Below, in pieces: positions 45,417-55,689 of a stretch of 64,000 bases of DNA. The position numbers and the translations under genes were made by a program. Source of the stretch: Limnephilus marmoratus (lineage: Eukaryota > Arthropoda > Insecta > Trichoptera > Limnephilidae); the NCBI GenBank assembly GCA_917880885.1, contig OU862922.1, positions 25,420,627 through 25,484,626 on the forward strand. Direction: 5' to 3'. The notes below the pieces were generated by a model that saw nothing but the letters and a program-made list of their open reading frames with translations, was not told the DNA's origin and made no database searches. Position 1 is the first letter of the stretch, and each line of letters starts with the position of its first letter.

Positions 45417-46010
45417 CTCTCCGTGGTCAAGGGGTAAGGCTCTTGACTCGCAATCGAATCCCGACGTGCGCAAATAATTTCATTTGATTAATTTGTGTTA
45501 TTTCACAATTAATTTTAATTTATGGTATATTTGCAGCACGTCCCGGAGAGGAAGCTACTCTCAGTATCGCCCTGGTGTAAGACCACCATACAGAATTGAA
45601 AAGTTGCTTGAAATGGCCTTAGCCGTGTTTGGTGACCAGATCTGAATAGCCAAGTACTCCCCACCTTCCTCTTCCTCTTCCCCATCTACTTATCATCCCC
45701 ACTACATCCAGACTCACAACATACCCCAATTGGAGAAGCCATAGTCGCATTGGCTCCAAACGGTAGCAACTAGTACTCTTGTGAGGGGTTTCATGCCAAC
45801 TCAGAATGAAACCAAGTCAGAACCACCTCAGAAAGGTCTTTAAAAGCTATGAAAAAATAATTTTAAAATAACCGATAACCCTAACCTAACTTAACCTATT
45901 TAACCATTTTTTTAATATGTTTTTATCATCACTCTTAATGACCTTTCTGAGGTGGTTCTGAGTTGGTTTCATTCTGAGTTGGTCGGTCATCCTTATGAGG
46001 TATTCAATGA
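45417..46010 (+). mobile_element. tRNA-derived SINE S1, copy 2, split by a MITE
   Basis: Head CTCCGTGGTCAAGGGGTAAG, GCTCTTGACTCGC with a shortened anticodon-to-T-arm region. The body CCCGGAGAGGAAGCTACTCT, CGCCCTGGTGTAAGACCACC, GTTTGGTGACCAGATCTGAA, GAAGCCATAGTCGCATTGGC continues to about 45790. The tail (GAGGTATTCAATGAAAT) resumes after the MITE at 45793-45983. Confidence 0.75.
45793..45983. mobile_element. MITE with 48-bp inverted repeats in the SINE tail
   Basis: CCAACTCAGAATGAAACC, AGTCAGAACCACCTCAGAAA, GGTCTTTAA is mirrored almost perfectly at the right. Flanks TTGTGAGG and TTATGAGG form an 8-bp target duplication with one mismatch, as for hAT- or Mutator-type insertions. The interior carries CCTAACCTAACTTAACC, which resembles telomeric repeats by chance or origin. 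Confidence 0.75.
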
Positions 46011-46112
46011 AATAAAAAGGTTCCTACCAAATTCTTCTGGCGCTAATCTTATTGTAAATATGTGAACAAGTCACCAGTTTTAGGTCAGCATTTACGAATA
46101 CATGTCTTAGTC

Positions 46113-46235
46113 ATAAGTCACTAGTTATAATTGTAAATCTTAGGTGTAAGCCAGTAATATAAGTCTCTAGCTATAAGTCTTAGTTGTAAGTCACTAGTTA
46201 TAATTGTAAATCTTAGTTGTAAGCCAGTAATATTA
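46113..46235. repeat. 73-bp tandem duplication
   Basis: AAGTCACTAGTTATAATTGT, AAATCTTAGGTGTAAGCCAG, TAATAT occurs from about 46113 and again from about 46186, with TATAAGTCTTAGTTGT sub-repeats. Confidence 0.75.
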
Positions 46236-46315
46236 ATTATTGTCTATGTTCATTTGTACAGCGCCATTGAGGTGATTTTTCACCAAAACGGCGATATATA
46301 AATTAGCCAATTATC

Positions 46316-46897
46316 TTCATATTTTATGTCCGTGATAAATCTTCCCCACAGGAAAAACTAAACCCTTTCATACACTTTTCCACAAATCTAGTCAATTCAC
46401 GCTATGCAATTGCACTATATAAGTACATATAATAAATACAAGAACAACATGTCAACCTACCAGAGACCAAATGGGAAAATTATTCACCGACTCCAAATTT
46501 TTTCATATCAGGGGGTTCGGCTCGGTAGAACTCCTAATTGGACCTATAAATCCTACCTACTGATACCTTAATATAAATGTTTAAAAAAATCTTTTGTAAT
46601 CCTACATGTATTTAAAATAACTGATTTTTGCATTTTTATATATAAATTCTTTGACAAATCCAATATGCCTAAATTTTGAATGAGAGAGCTAGGTATAATG
46701 CCAGTAGCCGAAATAACGAAGGGTAATATTTTTATAGTTTGAGAATGCCAAATTCTTTTAATCTCATATACGCTTCAGATTTTATGTCTGGTTTAAATCG
46801 TTCCCGCAGGAAAAACGTAACACTTTCACGCACTTTTTCACAAATGATCACCTAGTCAATCCACGTTATGCACTTGCACTATATATATAAGTATAGT
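46316..46897 (-). repeat. First copy of a LINE 3' end
   Basis: 46440-46780 matches 47580-47905 almost base for base (TTTGTAATCCTACATGTATT, TATGCCTAAATTTTGAATGA, GAGAGCTAGGTATAATGCCA). The ~125-bp flank at 46316-46440 recurs at 46775-46897 (CAGGAAAAAC, TTTTTCACAAAT, TGCACTATATAA). So a unit of flank plus LINE 3' end was duplicated in tandem. On the minus strand the region encodes the same C-terminal residues as the second copy. Confidence 0.75.
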
Positions 46898-47572
46898 CTG
46901 TCAAAAAAGAGTAGAAAATATATGAGGGCGCCACTGTTGATCAAATGGCAATACTAAACACATAACTCATGGTGTTAAAGTAAAGCTGTGTAACCTACAT
47001 TTTCAAAAAAAATTAAAAAGGCATAATAGTGGAAAAAATATTTTTTCATTGCAGTATAGTGATACCCGCCGATCTCAAAATGAGAATTGAATATAGGTAT
47101 ATTATTATTATACCTTTGCAATTTTGTGTTAACATAATGAAGAATAACTATAATGTAATAAAATATAAAGCACAGGTTAGAAATTGCTCACATTTATTTG
47201 ATACTAGATAAAGTAATTAGCGTTGCCTGGGCTTTAGATCATCTCTCTAATTTTAGATCTGAATATATTTAACTCATTCAGATCTAAAAGTAGTTTAACT
47301 AAACTCACCATTAGTGATTCTTCCTTTCTACATATATATTGTTAAATTCAAATTTATGTTAAATTAAATTAAAGCAAATCGCTTTATTAATCACCTTTTA
47401 ATAAAATTTATGTCATGAAGAAAAAATGTTTTTTAAAATGTGGTTTACTGTATTCTACACATTCAGTGTCATTGCACTTCAAAAAAATATTTGACAGTTA
47501 AATTGGTGTTGCCAGTCTACAAATTTAGTAGTTCCAGTTTTTATATTTTCTACTCTATTTTGACAGACTATA
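46898..47572. mobile_element. Mariner-like MITE, TA target duplication
   Basis: Ends AGTCTGTCAAAAAAGAGTAG and, reverse complemented from the right, AGTCTGTCAAAATAGAGTAG; 28-bp inverted repeats with one mismatch, flanked by TA. It is inserted in the second copy of the 46316 unit, since the empty version reads AAGTACATATAATAAATACA at 46425-46445. The 60-codon frame inside has no transposase motif. Confidence 0.8.
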
Positions 47573-47724
47573 TAATAAATACAAAATAATACAAGAACAA
47601 TATGCCAAAGAGACCAAATGGGAAAATAATTCTCCGACTCAAGATATTTTCATATCAGAGGGTTAGGTTCGGTGGAACTCCTAATTGGACCTATGAATCC
47701 TACTGACACCTTAATATAAATATT

Positions 47725-48690
47725 TAAAAAAATCTTTTGTAATCCTACATGTATTTAAAATAACTGATTTTTGCATTTTTATATATAAATTCTTTGACAA
47801 ATCTAATATGCCTAAATTTTGAATGAGAGAGCTAGGTATAATGCCAGTAGCCGAAATAACAAAGGGTAATATTTTTATGGTCTGAGAATGCCCAATTCTT
47901 TAAATCTCATTTCCTAAATCTGTATATTTTCTTATTTTTTCAGAAACAGATTTTTCAATATTACAGGAATTTGGAAAAGCTACATCAATGATATAAGTTA
48001 TTTTTTTAATTTTGTCATGTAAAACTATATTAGGTCTATTATGACTAATTGTTCTGTCTGTTAGTATAGTTTTATCATAATATATTTTATAAAATTCATT
48101 TTCTAAAAATGAATTTGGTTCATATTCATAATATGGTACTATATTACGGCAGTCTATCAAGTTATGTTTAGTTAGCAAACTTTTGTGGATTATTTTTAAA
48201 TCCTGATTGTGCCTAAATGTATACTCGGACGGCGCTAATACAGAACATCCAGATATAATATGTTCTATAGTTTCCGGGAAAGCCAAACATTTTCTACATA
48301 AATCATTAATTTGATTTATATCTTTGATTATATGTTTCCCATAATTTTTAGTATTAATGACTCGATCTTGAATGGCAAGCATAAATCCTTCTATTTCTAC
48401 GCTCAACCCTCCAATACTCAACCATTTGTTTGACGAAAGTTTGTCAATATATGCGTGAATAATTTTATTTGACCAGGAATCTAATAATTCTTGGTTAGTA
48501 TTTATAAGAATGTTGGCATTCTCGTCATATAAATTTAAAGGTGTAATGTTTCTATCTGCCTTGCAAATTATTTTATGCATTTCTGAGCTATTAGCTTTCT
48601 GATGGAAAAAAAATTCTAAGCATTTCTACCTGATTGTGTTTCAAAGATGTTATTTTGACTACGCCTCTACCTCCTAAATTTCTAGGTAAA
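47725..48690 (-). pseudogene. Non-LTR retrotransposon C-terminus with zinc knuckle and restriction-like endonuclease
   Basis: The minus-strand frame 48580-47900 contains WLSIGGLSVEIEGFMLAIQD and a C-x2-C-x8-H-x4-C zinc-knuckle-like motif (CRKCLAFPETIEHIISGC). RPNIVLHDKIKKITYIIDVA follows, in the place of the PD-x(12-14)-D core of restriction-like endonucleases in R2-type LINEs. Here the first Asp is Asn (PN), so cleavage would be impaired. Upstream, LPRNLGGRGVVKITSLKHNQ lies in another frame near 48650. Downstream, after a frameshift near 47890, ILPFVISATGIIPSSLIQNL and KSVILNTCRITKDFL complete the C-terminus at about 47725. The catalytic reverse-transcriptase palm is absent. The clade is inferred from motif order only. 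Confidence 0.65.
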
Positions 48691-49109
48691 ACTATCTAAA
48701 CTATCTAAATCTGAATTGGACCATTTAATTATGCCAAAGGAGTACGTTAATAGAGGTATTGCCTAAGTATTTATTGCTTTTACAGATAAGCAGCAGATAG
48801 GTTGAGTTGATTTAGCAGATAGGTTGCATTTTAAAATTATTATTATTATAACGAAGTATTGACTTAATTTATGTGTAGTTAATACAATAATTTCAATAGT
48901 TTTAATGCTAACTAACTTGTAAGTCTAGAAGAGATATCATAATGGAGAGTTTATCTTAATGATGTGTACAGACCGAGAAGTTATTATCGGACGAAGCTTA
49001 AGAGTAAGTTACACTAAGGGACGGAGTCAATTGTCTGAGAGGCCGCATATTAACTCAGGGGCGCAACGGGGTGGGACGAACGGGCACTGGCCCCGGGCGC
49101 GATGTCTAA
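48691..49109. other. No gene seen
   Basis: Only weak traces of the LINE frame at its left edge; otherwise nothing recognised. Confidence 0.4.
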
Positions 49110-49760
49110 GGGGTCAAAAACCAACGTAACGAAATTAAACGATAACATCTTTTTTAAATTAATAAGAAAATGAAACAATATATCAAAATCCGGGCGTATT
49201 TTGTGAGTAGGTAAAAATACTTCCGCTTTGCAATAAAATCCAAAAAATTGAATATTTGTAAACATCTCTGAATAGTAAAAAATGTTTTTATTATTAGACT
49301 AGCTGGTTCCCTGCATACGTTGCAATGCCACATTCAAAGAAATACATTGTTTCTCCCTGAATCACCTTTCCCGTGCGTCCCCGTTCCCCTGCCGCGTCCC
49401 TTTCCTGGCTAGCTTTATAAATTATTGCCTATATGTTATTTTGATGTATGAGCTATATTATGGTAAAGTTTCATTAAAATCCATTCAGTAGTTTTTGCTT
49501 GAAAGAGTAACAAACACACGTACATCCATACAACCTTTCGTGTTTATTATATTACAAATTTTATTATTACAAATAATCATGTAATTTTCTAAAAATAAAA
49601 ATAGTGAATGCAAACTTTAAAAAAGTCTTAAAAGTTTAAGTTTAACTTAAAAGTTTTTTTTAATTGAGTATGTTATAATGTAACATTTTAAATATTTTTT
49701 GATATGTATTTACGTCTCCCGAGTTATTTTCTAGAGTTTTAAAACTTAAAATATAGATAT
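49110..49760 (-). repeat. Dispersed repeat family R, copy 4, split by a Helitron
   Basis: TTGCAATAAAATCCAAAAAA with TTGAATATTTGTA before 49300, and ATTACAAATAATCATGTAAT with AAACTTTAAAAAAG after 49560, match 41030-41190 in order. The Helitron-like insert lies between. Confidence 0.6.
49303..49552 (-). mobile_element. Short Helitron-like element
   Basis: On the minus strand it ends CAACGTATGCAGGGAACCAG, CTAG, then T. The 5' part reads AACACGAAAGGTTGTATGGA with TGTACGTGTGTTTG. It shares its 3' part with 62893-63154 (CGGGAACCAGCTAG). Non-coding. Confidence 0.65.
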
Positions 49761-49851
49761 TTCAAAATCACTTCCCACGTGCGTTCAATGGCCGTGCAGT
49801 GGATAAAATATGCATCAAAATATGCAATTATTTCTTCGCTCTGAAGAGCGC

Positions 49852-50298
49852 TTCTTTATCTTTTGTGGATACGGAATCCAATCCATACGTAACTGCCTGT
49901 CAAATTTGTGCGATTGTCTATGGCTTGCAATTGCATTTTTTACGGCTGATGTGTAAGCTCAAAGCCGTCAACGCTGTCGCCGACTGTGCAAATGTAAAAT
50001 CCATTGTATACAACGTTTCGGACAGCGTTACATTGTCCATAAGCAGGGCAGATGTGCACACCGTAACGCTGTCCGAAAAGTTGGCTAAAGAAGGAGGTAG
50101 CGCAATACGGCATAACACCACAACAACAAATAACGAAAATAATTTTGGCCGTGAAAATCTAAAAATCTAAAAAACGTAACCATGGCATACCTACAACTTG
50201 CACACTTACGCATTTCGTGTTTTAAACTAGTTGAAGTCGGCGACAGTGCTGACAGCTGACACATAAGCCCGCAGAAAAAGCAATTGCAAGCCATACAC
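49852..50298. mobile_element. Foldback element, left part (right arm split by hAT)
   Basis: TATGGCTTGCAATTGC with TATGTGTAAGCTC and CTGTCGCCGACT (49919-49987) is mirrored at 50235-50295. The outer left arm TATCTTTTGTGGATACGGAA with TCCATACGTAAC (49858-49893) has its mirror not here but at 53959-53998, beyond the hAT element. The middle contains the GGAGGTAGCGCAATACGGCA segment related to the palindrome at 778-887, and CGTTACATTGTCC/CGTAACGCTGTCC inverted words. Confidence 0.7.
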
Positions 50299-50469
50299 CA
50301 GGTATGGCGAACCTTTACGTATCAACGTGCCATTTTTCTAAAGAAATGTTTATTGAGGTCAGAGACGTGCCATCAAATAATTTTGACTTTATGATTATTG
50401 AAAAAATAATAATAATAAATACTTACTATTTATAATTTTATTTATTTATAATTTCTCACCATACATGTG

Positions 50470-50846
50470 TTCTTATTTTTTTTTACATACAAAAATATTA
50501 ACCTCACTAGGACTAGCAGCCTGTGTTGAGGTTAAATTCATAAATTTGAGTGATGCATTTACACACAAATCACTAAAATACAAAAAAATCACTAAAATAC
50601 AAAACACTTCATCCAAAACACTTCATCCAAAACACTAAAATATTACATGCGGAAAGTAAGAAATAACAATATTATATTGGTGACCAGATGGGTAATTTGT
50701 AACAATATAGACCTTAAAACAAATCCTTAATTACTATACCCACCAAAAAACAAAGGTATACTATTAATTAAAAACTCTTCTTTTACTACAAAAAATTGGA
50801 ACATTTAGCATTATACGTGTAATTTAAATTAAAGTAAAAGTAGTAA
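50470..50846. other. hAT interior, no gene seen
   Basis: AT-rich; CACTTCATCCAAAACACTTC is a short local repeat near 50608. No coding motif. Confidence 0.45.
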
Positions 50847-52425
50847 TACACTGATTTTAGCAAGACCTTTGACAAGGTGTGTCACAAAATACTAATCAAT
50901 AAATTGGCGAAACTTGGAGTTTATGGTAACTTATTAAATTGGTTTGTTAGTTATTTGTCCAAAAGAATTCTTAGTGTGAAAATAAATGGCACACAGTCTT
51001 ACAAATTTATAGCAACAAGTGGAGTGCCGCAAGGCTCCCATTTAGGGCCCATTTTGTTTATTATATTTATAAATGATATTGTTGATATATTTACTGACAT
51101 AAATGTGCTACTGTTTGCCGATGACATGAAACTATATAAAGAGATTAACCACATTAATGATTGTATTATACTTCAAACTAACTTGATATATCTTTTTGAA
51201 TGGTGCTCTATCAACAAACTAGCATTAAATATAAACAAATGTCAGTTCATTCATTTTTCCAAAATAAACAATCCTATAATTTTTCAGTATTCTTTAAATG
51301 ACGAAAATTTAAATTGTGTTAATGAAATCATGGATCTAGGCATTATGTTCGACAGTAAACTCACCTTTGTATGTCATATTAATAATATTATCAATAAAGC
51401 CCTAAAGACTCTCGGTTTTGTTTTGAGAGCTGCAAAAGATTTCAATAATTTAGACACATTTATTATGTTATATAAAACCCTTGTCAGATGCCAACTTGAA
51501 TATAACTCTACGTTATTTTTTTTTTTTTTTTTTACAGTGAATACCGCACAAGAATCTCAACTGCTCCCGTCTGGAGCCAGTGAGACTATGGCATCCCCAA
51601 TCGGGGTATGTTGTGAGGCTGAAGGTAGCGGGGAGGGGAAGGAGGTGGGGAAGAGGAAGGTTGGGAAGTACCTGGCTATTCAGATCTGGTCACTAAACAC
51701 GGCTAAAGCCATTTTCAAGCAACGTTTCAATTCTGAATGGTGGTCTTACACCAGGGCGATACTGATAGTATCTTCCACTCTGGAACATGCCGCAAATATA
51801 CTATATATTATTTTAAATGAATTAATTGTGAAATAACACAAATTATTCAAATAAAATTTATTTGCCCATGCCGGGTTCGAACCCGCGACCTCCGGAATGT
51901 GAGTCAAGAGTCTTAGCCACTGGACTACGGAGGTCGTCGTCGTTATGGTCTCCCTTTTACAACATTCATTCAGACAACATTGAAAAGATTCAACGGAAGT
52001 TTCTAAGGTTTATAAACTATAAATTGCATATTCCTATACTAAACATTGATTACAATTATCTCCTGGATAAAACGTCTCTATTGAAACTTTCAGAAAGAAG
52101 AATAAGCAAAGATTTAATACTATTACATAAAATACTGCATTACAAAATTGACTGTTCTGAATTACTTCAATTTATCAATATCCATGTTCCCCAAAAATCA
52201 TGTCGACATTTATTACCCTTCTACTTCAATAACACCAGGACACTAGCTTATCAAAATTCACCGTTTCCGAGACTTCACAGTCTCGGAAATAAATATTCTA
52301 ATCTAGGTGATATATTTCATCTTAAAATTATATTTTCTTCATTGTTTGTTACTCAACTTATAAATTATAATGTAAAAGCCCATCAGGGCGTGTAATAAAT
52401 CAATAAATAAATAAATAAATAGTAT
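50847..52425 (+). pseudogene. LINE reverse transcriptase (Jockey/CR1-like), split by SINE
   Basis: It starts in the palm: TDFSKTFDKV at 50850-50880 (motif A), SGVPQGSHLGPILF (motif B), LLFADDMKLY (motif C, catalytic DD), WCSINKLALNINKCQFIHFS, DLGIMFDSKLTF, then the thumb TLVRCQLEYNSTL ending at 51510. The SINE at 51517-51940 then breaks the frame. The thumb resumes LWSPFYNIHSDNIEKIQRKF, LSERRISKDLILLHKIL to the stop at 52395, followed by an AATAAATAAATA tail to 52425. 5'-truncated (no endonuclease). Apart from the SINE, each half is open, so the LINE was fairly intact when hit. It is related in layout to 37125-38520 but clearly diverged. The apparent frames across the SINE (to 51836 and from 51862) are chimeric artefacts. 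Confidence 0.85.
51517..51940 (-). mobile_element. tRNA-derived SINE S1, copy 3, inside a LINE
   Basis: Minus strand: head CCTCCGTAGTCCAGTGGCTA, GACTCTTGACTCAC, GGTCGCGGGTTCGAACCCGG (clean A and B boxes). The body includes CGCCCTGGTGTAAGACCACC, GTTTAGTGACCAGATCTGAA and GGATGCCATAGTCTCACTGG. It ends in 17 A (T on the plus strand at 51517-51533). CGTTAT is duplicated at 51511-51516 and 51941-51946. Best-preserved member of the family in the window. Confidence 0.9.
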
Positions 52426-52842
52426 GTGTGTTCTGTTGTTGCAGGTTAGATGACAACTCACATATGTTAGGGTTGTAAGATATTACTTTTAGCAGAATGC
52501 ATGCTGAACTAGAGTCATCTGTCAAACTCTCTCTAACTGACTCTTTAATGTTATTCATCTCTGAAAATAATCACTCGCAGGCATAGGTTGATGAAAATGT
52601 TCTTAAAATAGCATGAGCCAGCGCGCTTCAAACAATTAAATGTGTCTGGTAACGCTTTTCATGTTTCCAAAATTTTGTTATTAGCATTTTCACTTATATC
52701 ACCTGTCAATCTTTCTGTTTCAATTAATTCTAACTCTCTCCTTGTTTCAACCAATTTATATTTATTGCTCTGTCCACCAAGTGTGAAATTCTCTGATACT
52801 CTTACTATCTTGCACTTTTTGTTTTTTTGCTGAACTAGCCAT
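52426..52842 (-). pseudogene. hAT transposase, N- and C-terminal remnants joined by deletion
   Basis: Minus strand from ATG at 52842: MASSAKKQKVQDSK, then (frameshifted) SNKYKLVETRRELELIETER and LTGDISENANNKILETW. Directly after come RTFSSTYACE, a stop where hAT proteins usually have Q, LFSEMNNIKESVRESLTDDS, ACILLKVISYNPNICELSSN. The latter is the hAT C-terminal dimerisation pattern (STY-CE--FS-MN-IK---R--L-D). The middle, including the catalytic RNase-H-like core, is missing. The LINE inserted just past its 3' end. Confidence 0.7.
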
Positions 52843-53150
52843 ATTAAATAACGTTTAAATCATAGATACAACTCAAATAAACTTTAAAATACAATTATAT
52901 CAACGAAATTCACTTTTATGTTATGCATAAAGAAACTATGCGTTATTCATTAGCAATAGAAACTCGCGATGTAGATTGTACGTAAGAAAAGAAAACAAAT
53001 GAGAGAGCGCCGCGTTCCCCTCCGCCACCCCGCGCGCCACACCATACCCCGCGTATCGCAGCCCGCGCACCGTACCCGAACATTCTGTAGCATAGGGATC
53101 ACAATAAAGACAAAACAAAGCTGCTGACTGTAGGCCGAACGCAACATCAG
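52843..53150. other. hAT interior, no gene seen
   Basis: AT-rich at first, then a CG-rich stretch (CGCGCGCCACACC, GCCCGCGCACCG) near 53010-53075. No motif recognised. Confidence 0.4.
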
Positions 53151-53777
53151 ATGCGAATAGAGATGTCAGGAGTTCCACTAAAGAACGCCAAGGAGTTTGT
53201 CTATCTCGGGAGCAAAATAACATGGGACGGTCGGTCTAAGAGCGATGTCGACAGCCGTATACACCAGGCTAGGCTTGCTTTCAATAAAAGGTCGAAAATA
53301 ATTGAATCAAATAATATAGACCTAAAGCTGAGAATACTCCTCATCAAGACCTATGTATGGAGTATCTTGATGTACGGCTGCGAAACATGGTGCCTATCCA
53401 AAAGAGATAAACGGAGACTAGAGGCTTTTGAGATGTGGTCCTATAGAAAACTATTAGGAATTTCCTGGAGAGACCACATTACAAATGAGGAGGTTCTCCA
53501 AAGAATCGAAGGAGGAAGGCACCTGCTCAGGACCTTGTCCGAAAGGCGTGCAAGATGGATCGGCCATGTAATACGACAAGAAGGCCTCTTGCATTCCATA
53601 ATGGAGGGTATGACCGAGGGGACAAACTCTAGGGGACGCCCACGCCGAGAGTACCTGGAGGACCTGCTGGTGGACGTGCGCTGCTTATCATATGTAGACC
53701 TCAAAAGAGCCGCACAAGACAGGGAAGAATGGAAGAGGAAACTAAAGAAAATTGCTGCAAACCAATCCCAGGATTGA
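53151..53777 (+). pseudogene. LINE reverse transcriptase C-terminal part (RTE/L2-like)
   Basis: The 208-codon frame reads AKEFVYLGSKITWDGR, SDVDSRIHQARLAFNKRSKI, LLIKTYVWSILMYGCETWCL, RRLEAFEMWSYRKLLGISWR, LRTLSERRARWIGHVIRQEG, SRGRPRREYLEDLL, RAAQDREEWKRKLKK. This is the conserved order (YLGS-IT-DG ... YGCETW ... A-EM---R+-L-I-W-D ... R-RW-GH-+R ... GRPR) of the region after the palm in RTE/L2-like LINEs. It is open and unbroken but lacks the catalytic palm, so it is a 5'-truncated copy, not a gene. Starting at the first Met is arbitrary. Confidence 0.8.
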
Positions 53778-53949
53778 AACCAGAGAGAGAGAGGGATCAC
53801 TCGGGTTCGCTCGTTCACCTACTATCATAAATATACAAACCACCCACCCTACTTCACACTTTTCTTCGTAGTGCATAATAAATTTTGTGATCACTGATCA
53901 GTGACGAGCCCAAAATATTGTGTCGCGTGCCATTGGATCGCCATCCCTG

Positions 53950-54494
53950 CCATATGGTGATTACGTATGGAATCGATTTCGTATCCACAAAAGATACAGA
54001 ATCGCATGCCTGGCCTCTCCCGTGTGGGGTTTTTTGTTATCATACAATACTTTTTTTTACTTCTTTTTACTTGTTTTAGTAATACTTACTAACTATTATT
54101 AAATGCACTAAACAAAATCTCAAAAAAATAAATAATAAATAATAATCCACCCCGGGCGTAATCGGGTAGTAAAACTAGGGTGGGCACTTGGTGAGCACCT
54201 TTTCTATTGGGTGCTCTATACAAACAAAGGCTTCATACCAGTTCTGTACTACGTGATATAGAAAATAAACCGCTCAGTGGTCCCATTGAAGGTAATAAAT
54301 ATTCCAGCTTACCGAACTTCTGCAACTTGAAGCGGTTGAGTCAATGTTTGGCTTTGGGAGGCGTTCCCGCCAGAAAGCGAGGCTCGAAAACTTTCCGACT
54401 ATCGTATAGATGTCGTCCGGTATGTTAAATTTAATGTATTGAAAGTTTATTGAGTGTATGCGTTGAATTAATCTTGATTAATGCCACGATGCTA
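53950..54494. other. Right arm of the split foldback element, then spacer
   Basis: GATTACGTATGGAATCGATT with TCGTATCCACAAAAGATAC (53958-53998) is the reverse complement of 49858-49893. From about 54000 to 54494 I see no gene. Confidence 0.6.
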
Positions 54495-55071
54495 TTAACC
54501 CTAGATCACTAACCCTATTTTACAAGGCTTATTATTAACCTTCGTCGTTTCGGCTACGCCGAATAAAAGGGAGGCTTCTAAGGGTTTATGGAACCAAATG
54601 TTTATATGCGTTTTGCTTATTTATTACAATAATCATTTGTTAACATGTTTATAAGTTTTTTTATTTTCGAAAATCACATTTTAATTACTTTGTCAGTCTT
54701 TTAATTGAGACCAGAGTTTTTACTCATTTGAATTTTTTTTTGTTTTTTTAAATGCTTAAATCTTATTAACTAAAAAAAACAAGACTTAAAATATTAAAAT
54801 TAAGTAATAAAATCAACAAAAGAAAGAAACATTTTAGAAAAAACTATTAATTAATACATTTGTGACAAATTTCAAGTTTGTGTTCGCCACACAAGGATTT
54901 GTTGCACTTGGGCATACAGGGTACACAGGGTACACAACAACACACACGTGCGCCGTGCGAGCTGTAGGTCGTCTGAGATTAGCTGAAATCTGGAATGCGT
55001 ACGACGAAAATTTATACCACTTTTTAGAGTACGCGTCGTCGTTTTGACGAAGGTTAGTGATCTAGGGTTAA
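54495..55071. mobile_element. piggyBac-like MITE
   Basis: TTAA target duplication at 54495-54498 and 55068-55071. Ends CCCTAGATCACTAACC and its exact complement. TTAA plus CCCTAG termini are diagnostic of the piggyBac superfamily. The 569-bp interior lacks transposase coding. Subterminal TCGTCGTTTCGGCTACGCCG at the left and ACGCGTCGTCGTTTTGACGA at the right are further structured words. Confidence 0.85.
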
Positions 55072-55075
55072 GGGA

Positions 55076-55530
55076 GGCACTGGGCCTACGTACGCAATGT
55101 ACGCAACGCGCCAAGAGACATCTGGAAAAATCACAATCCATACATTTTATATGAAAATAGATGATTTGGAAAGACACTAAAACTTGTCACAAGCAACGCA
55201 ATTCTTCGCTCCTCGCGCAACGCCGATCTGCGCTGTCCGAATTTGCGTGGGATGTATCGAAGAAAGATGCCGATCCAACGATTTAATTTGACGTTTAAGG
55301 TGTTTGTTTATTTTAGCGTTTGGCGTTTGTTGATATTTATTGCTCGTGTTGTTGTTAAAATGTGTGATACAACTTAGTAGGACGTAGAACTTTACGAAAT
55401 GATCTATAGCGGAAAATCCATTGAACATCACGATGCTACGAGTCACAATGCGCTTTGCGTGCGTAGGACAAGTAGGTATGCGGTCTGGGAACGTAGTAGC
55501 ACATACGTTGCGTAAGTAGACCCAGTATGT
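55076..55530. mobile_element. Inverted-repeat element (MITE)
   Basis: CACTGGGCCTACGTACGCAA at the left and, reverse complemented from the right, ATACTGGGTCTACTTACGCA with ACGTATGTGCTAC form imperfect terminal repeats. The subterminal words ACGCAACGCG and GCAACGCCG recur. No ORF with motifs. Confidence 0.5.
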
Positions 55531-55611
55531 CTTACCATTATACAGGCATAATTAGTGTCATTAAAGCAACCGTCCCCAGTCGAGAAGGTCTGCGTTAGCG
55601 TTCGAAATTGT

Positions 55612-55684
55612 GTGCTATGTTGGAATCGAACCTCCAACCTCACGAGTCAATGTCAAATGCGTATACCGCTACACCATGGAAACG
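55612..55684 (-). repeat. tRNA-Val-like derived sequence
   Basis: Minus strand GTTTCCATGGTGTAGCGGTA (A box, like tRNA-Val), an irregular anticodon region, then GTTGGAGGTTCGATTCCAAC (B box and T stem). The acceptor stem does not close, so it is probably the head of a SINE or a tRNA pseudogene. Confidence 0.5.
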
Positions 55685-55689
55685 ACGAT

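Larger units (their letters stand above)
50299..53949 (-). mobile_element. hAT element, interrupted by LINE and SINE
   Basis: The left end CAGGTATGGCGAACCTTTAC and the right end (reverse complement CAGGGATGGCGATCCAATGG) are hAT-type terminal repeats. Subterminal ACGTGCCA is mirrored as TGGCACGCG. The flanks CCATACAC and CCATATGG look like a decayed 8-bp target duplication. A transposase remnant on the minus strand (52426-52842) supports the superfamily. The element received a LINE (50847-52425) that carries a SINE. A second LINE tail lies at 53151-53777. Confidence 0.7.

Noticed and set aside
45885..45910. Telomeric (CCTAA)n block
   Set aside because: Only two or three imperfect units inside a MITE; too short for an interstitial telomere.
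51400..51900. ORFs running from the LINE into and out of the SINE
   Set aside because: Chimeric reading through an inverted SINE and its T-run; real LINE coding stops at 51510 and resumes at 51947.
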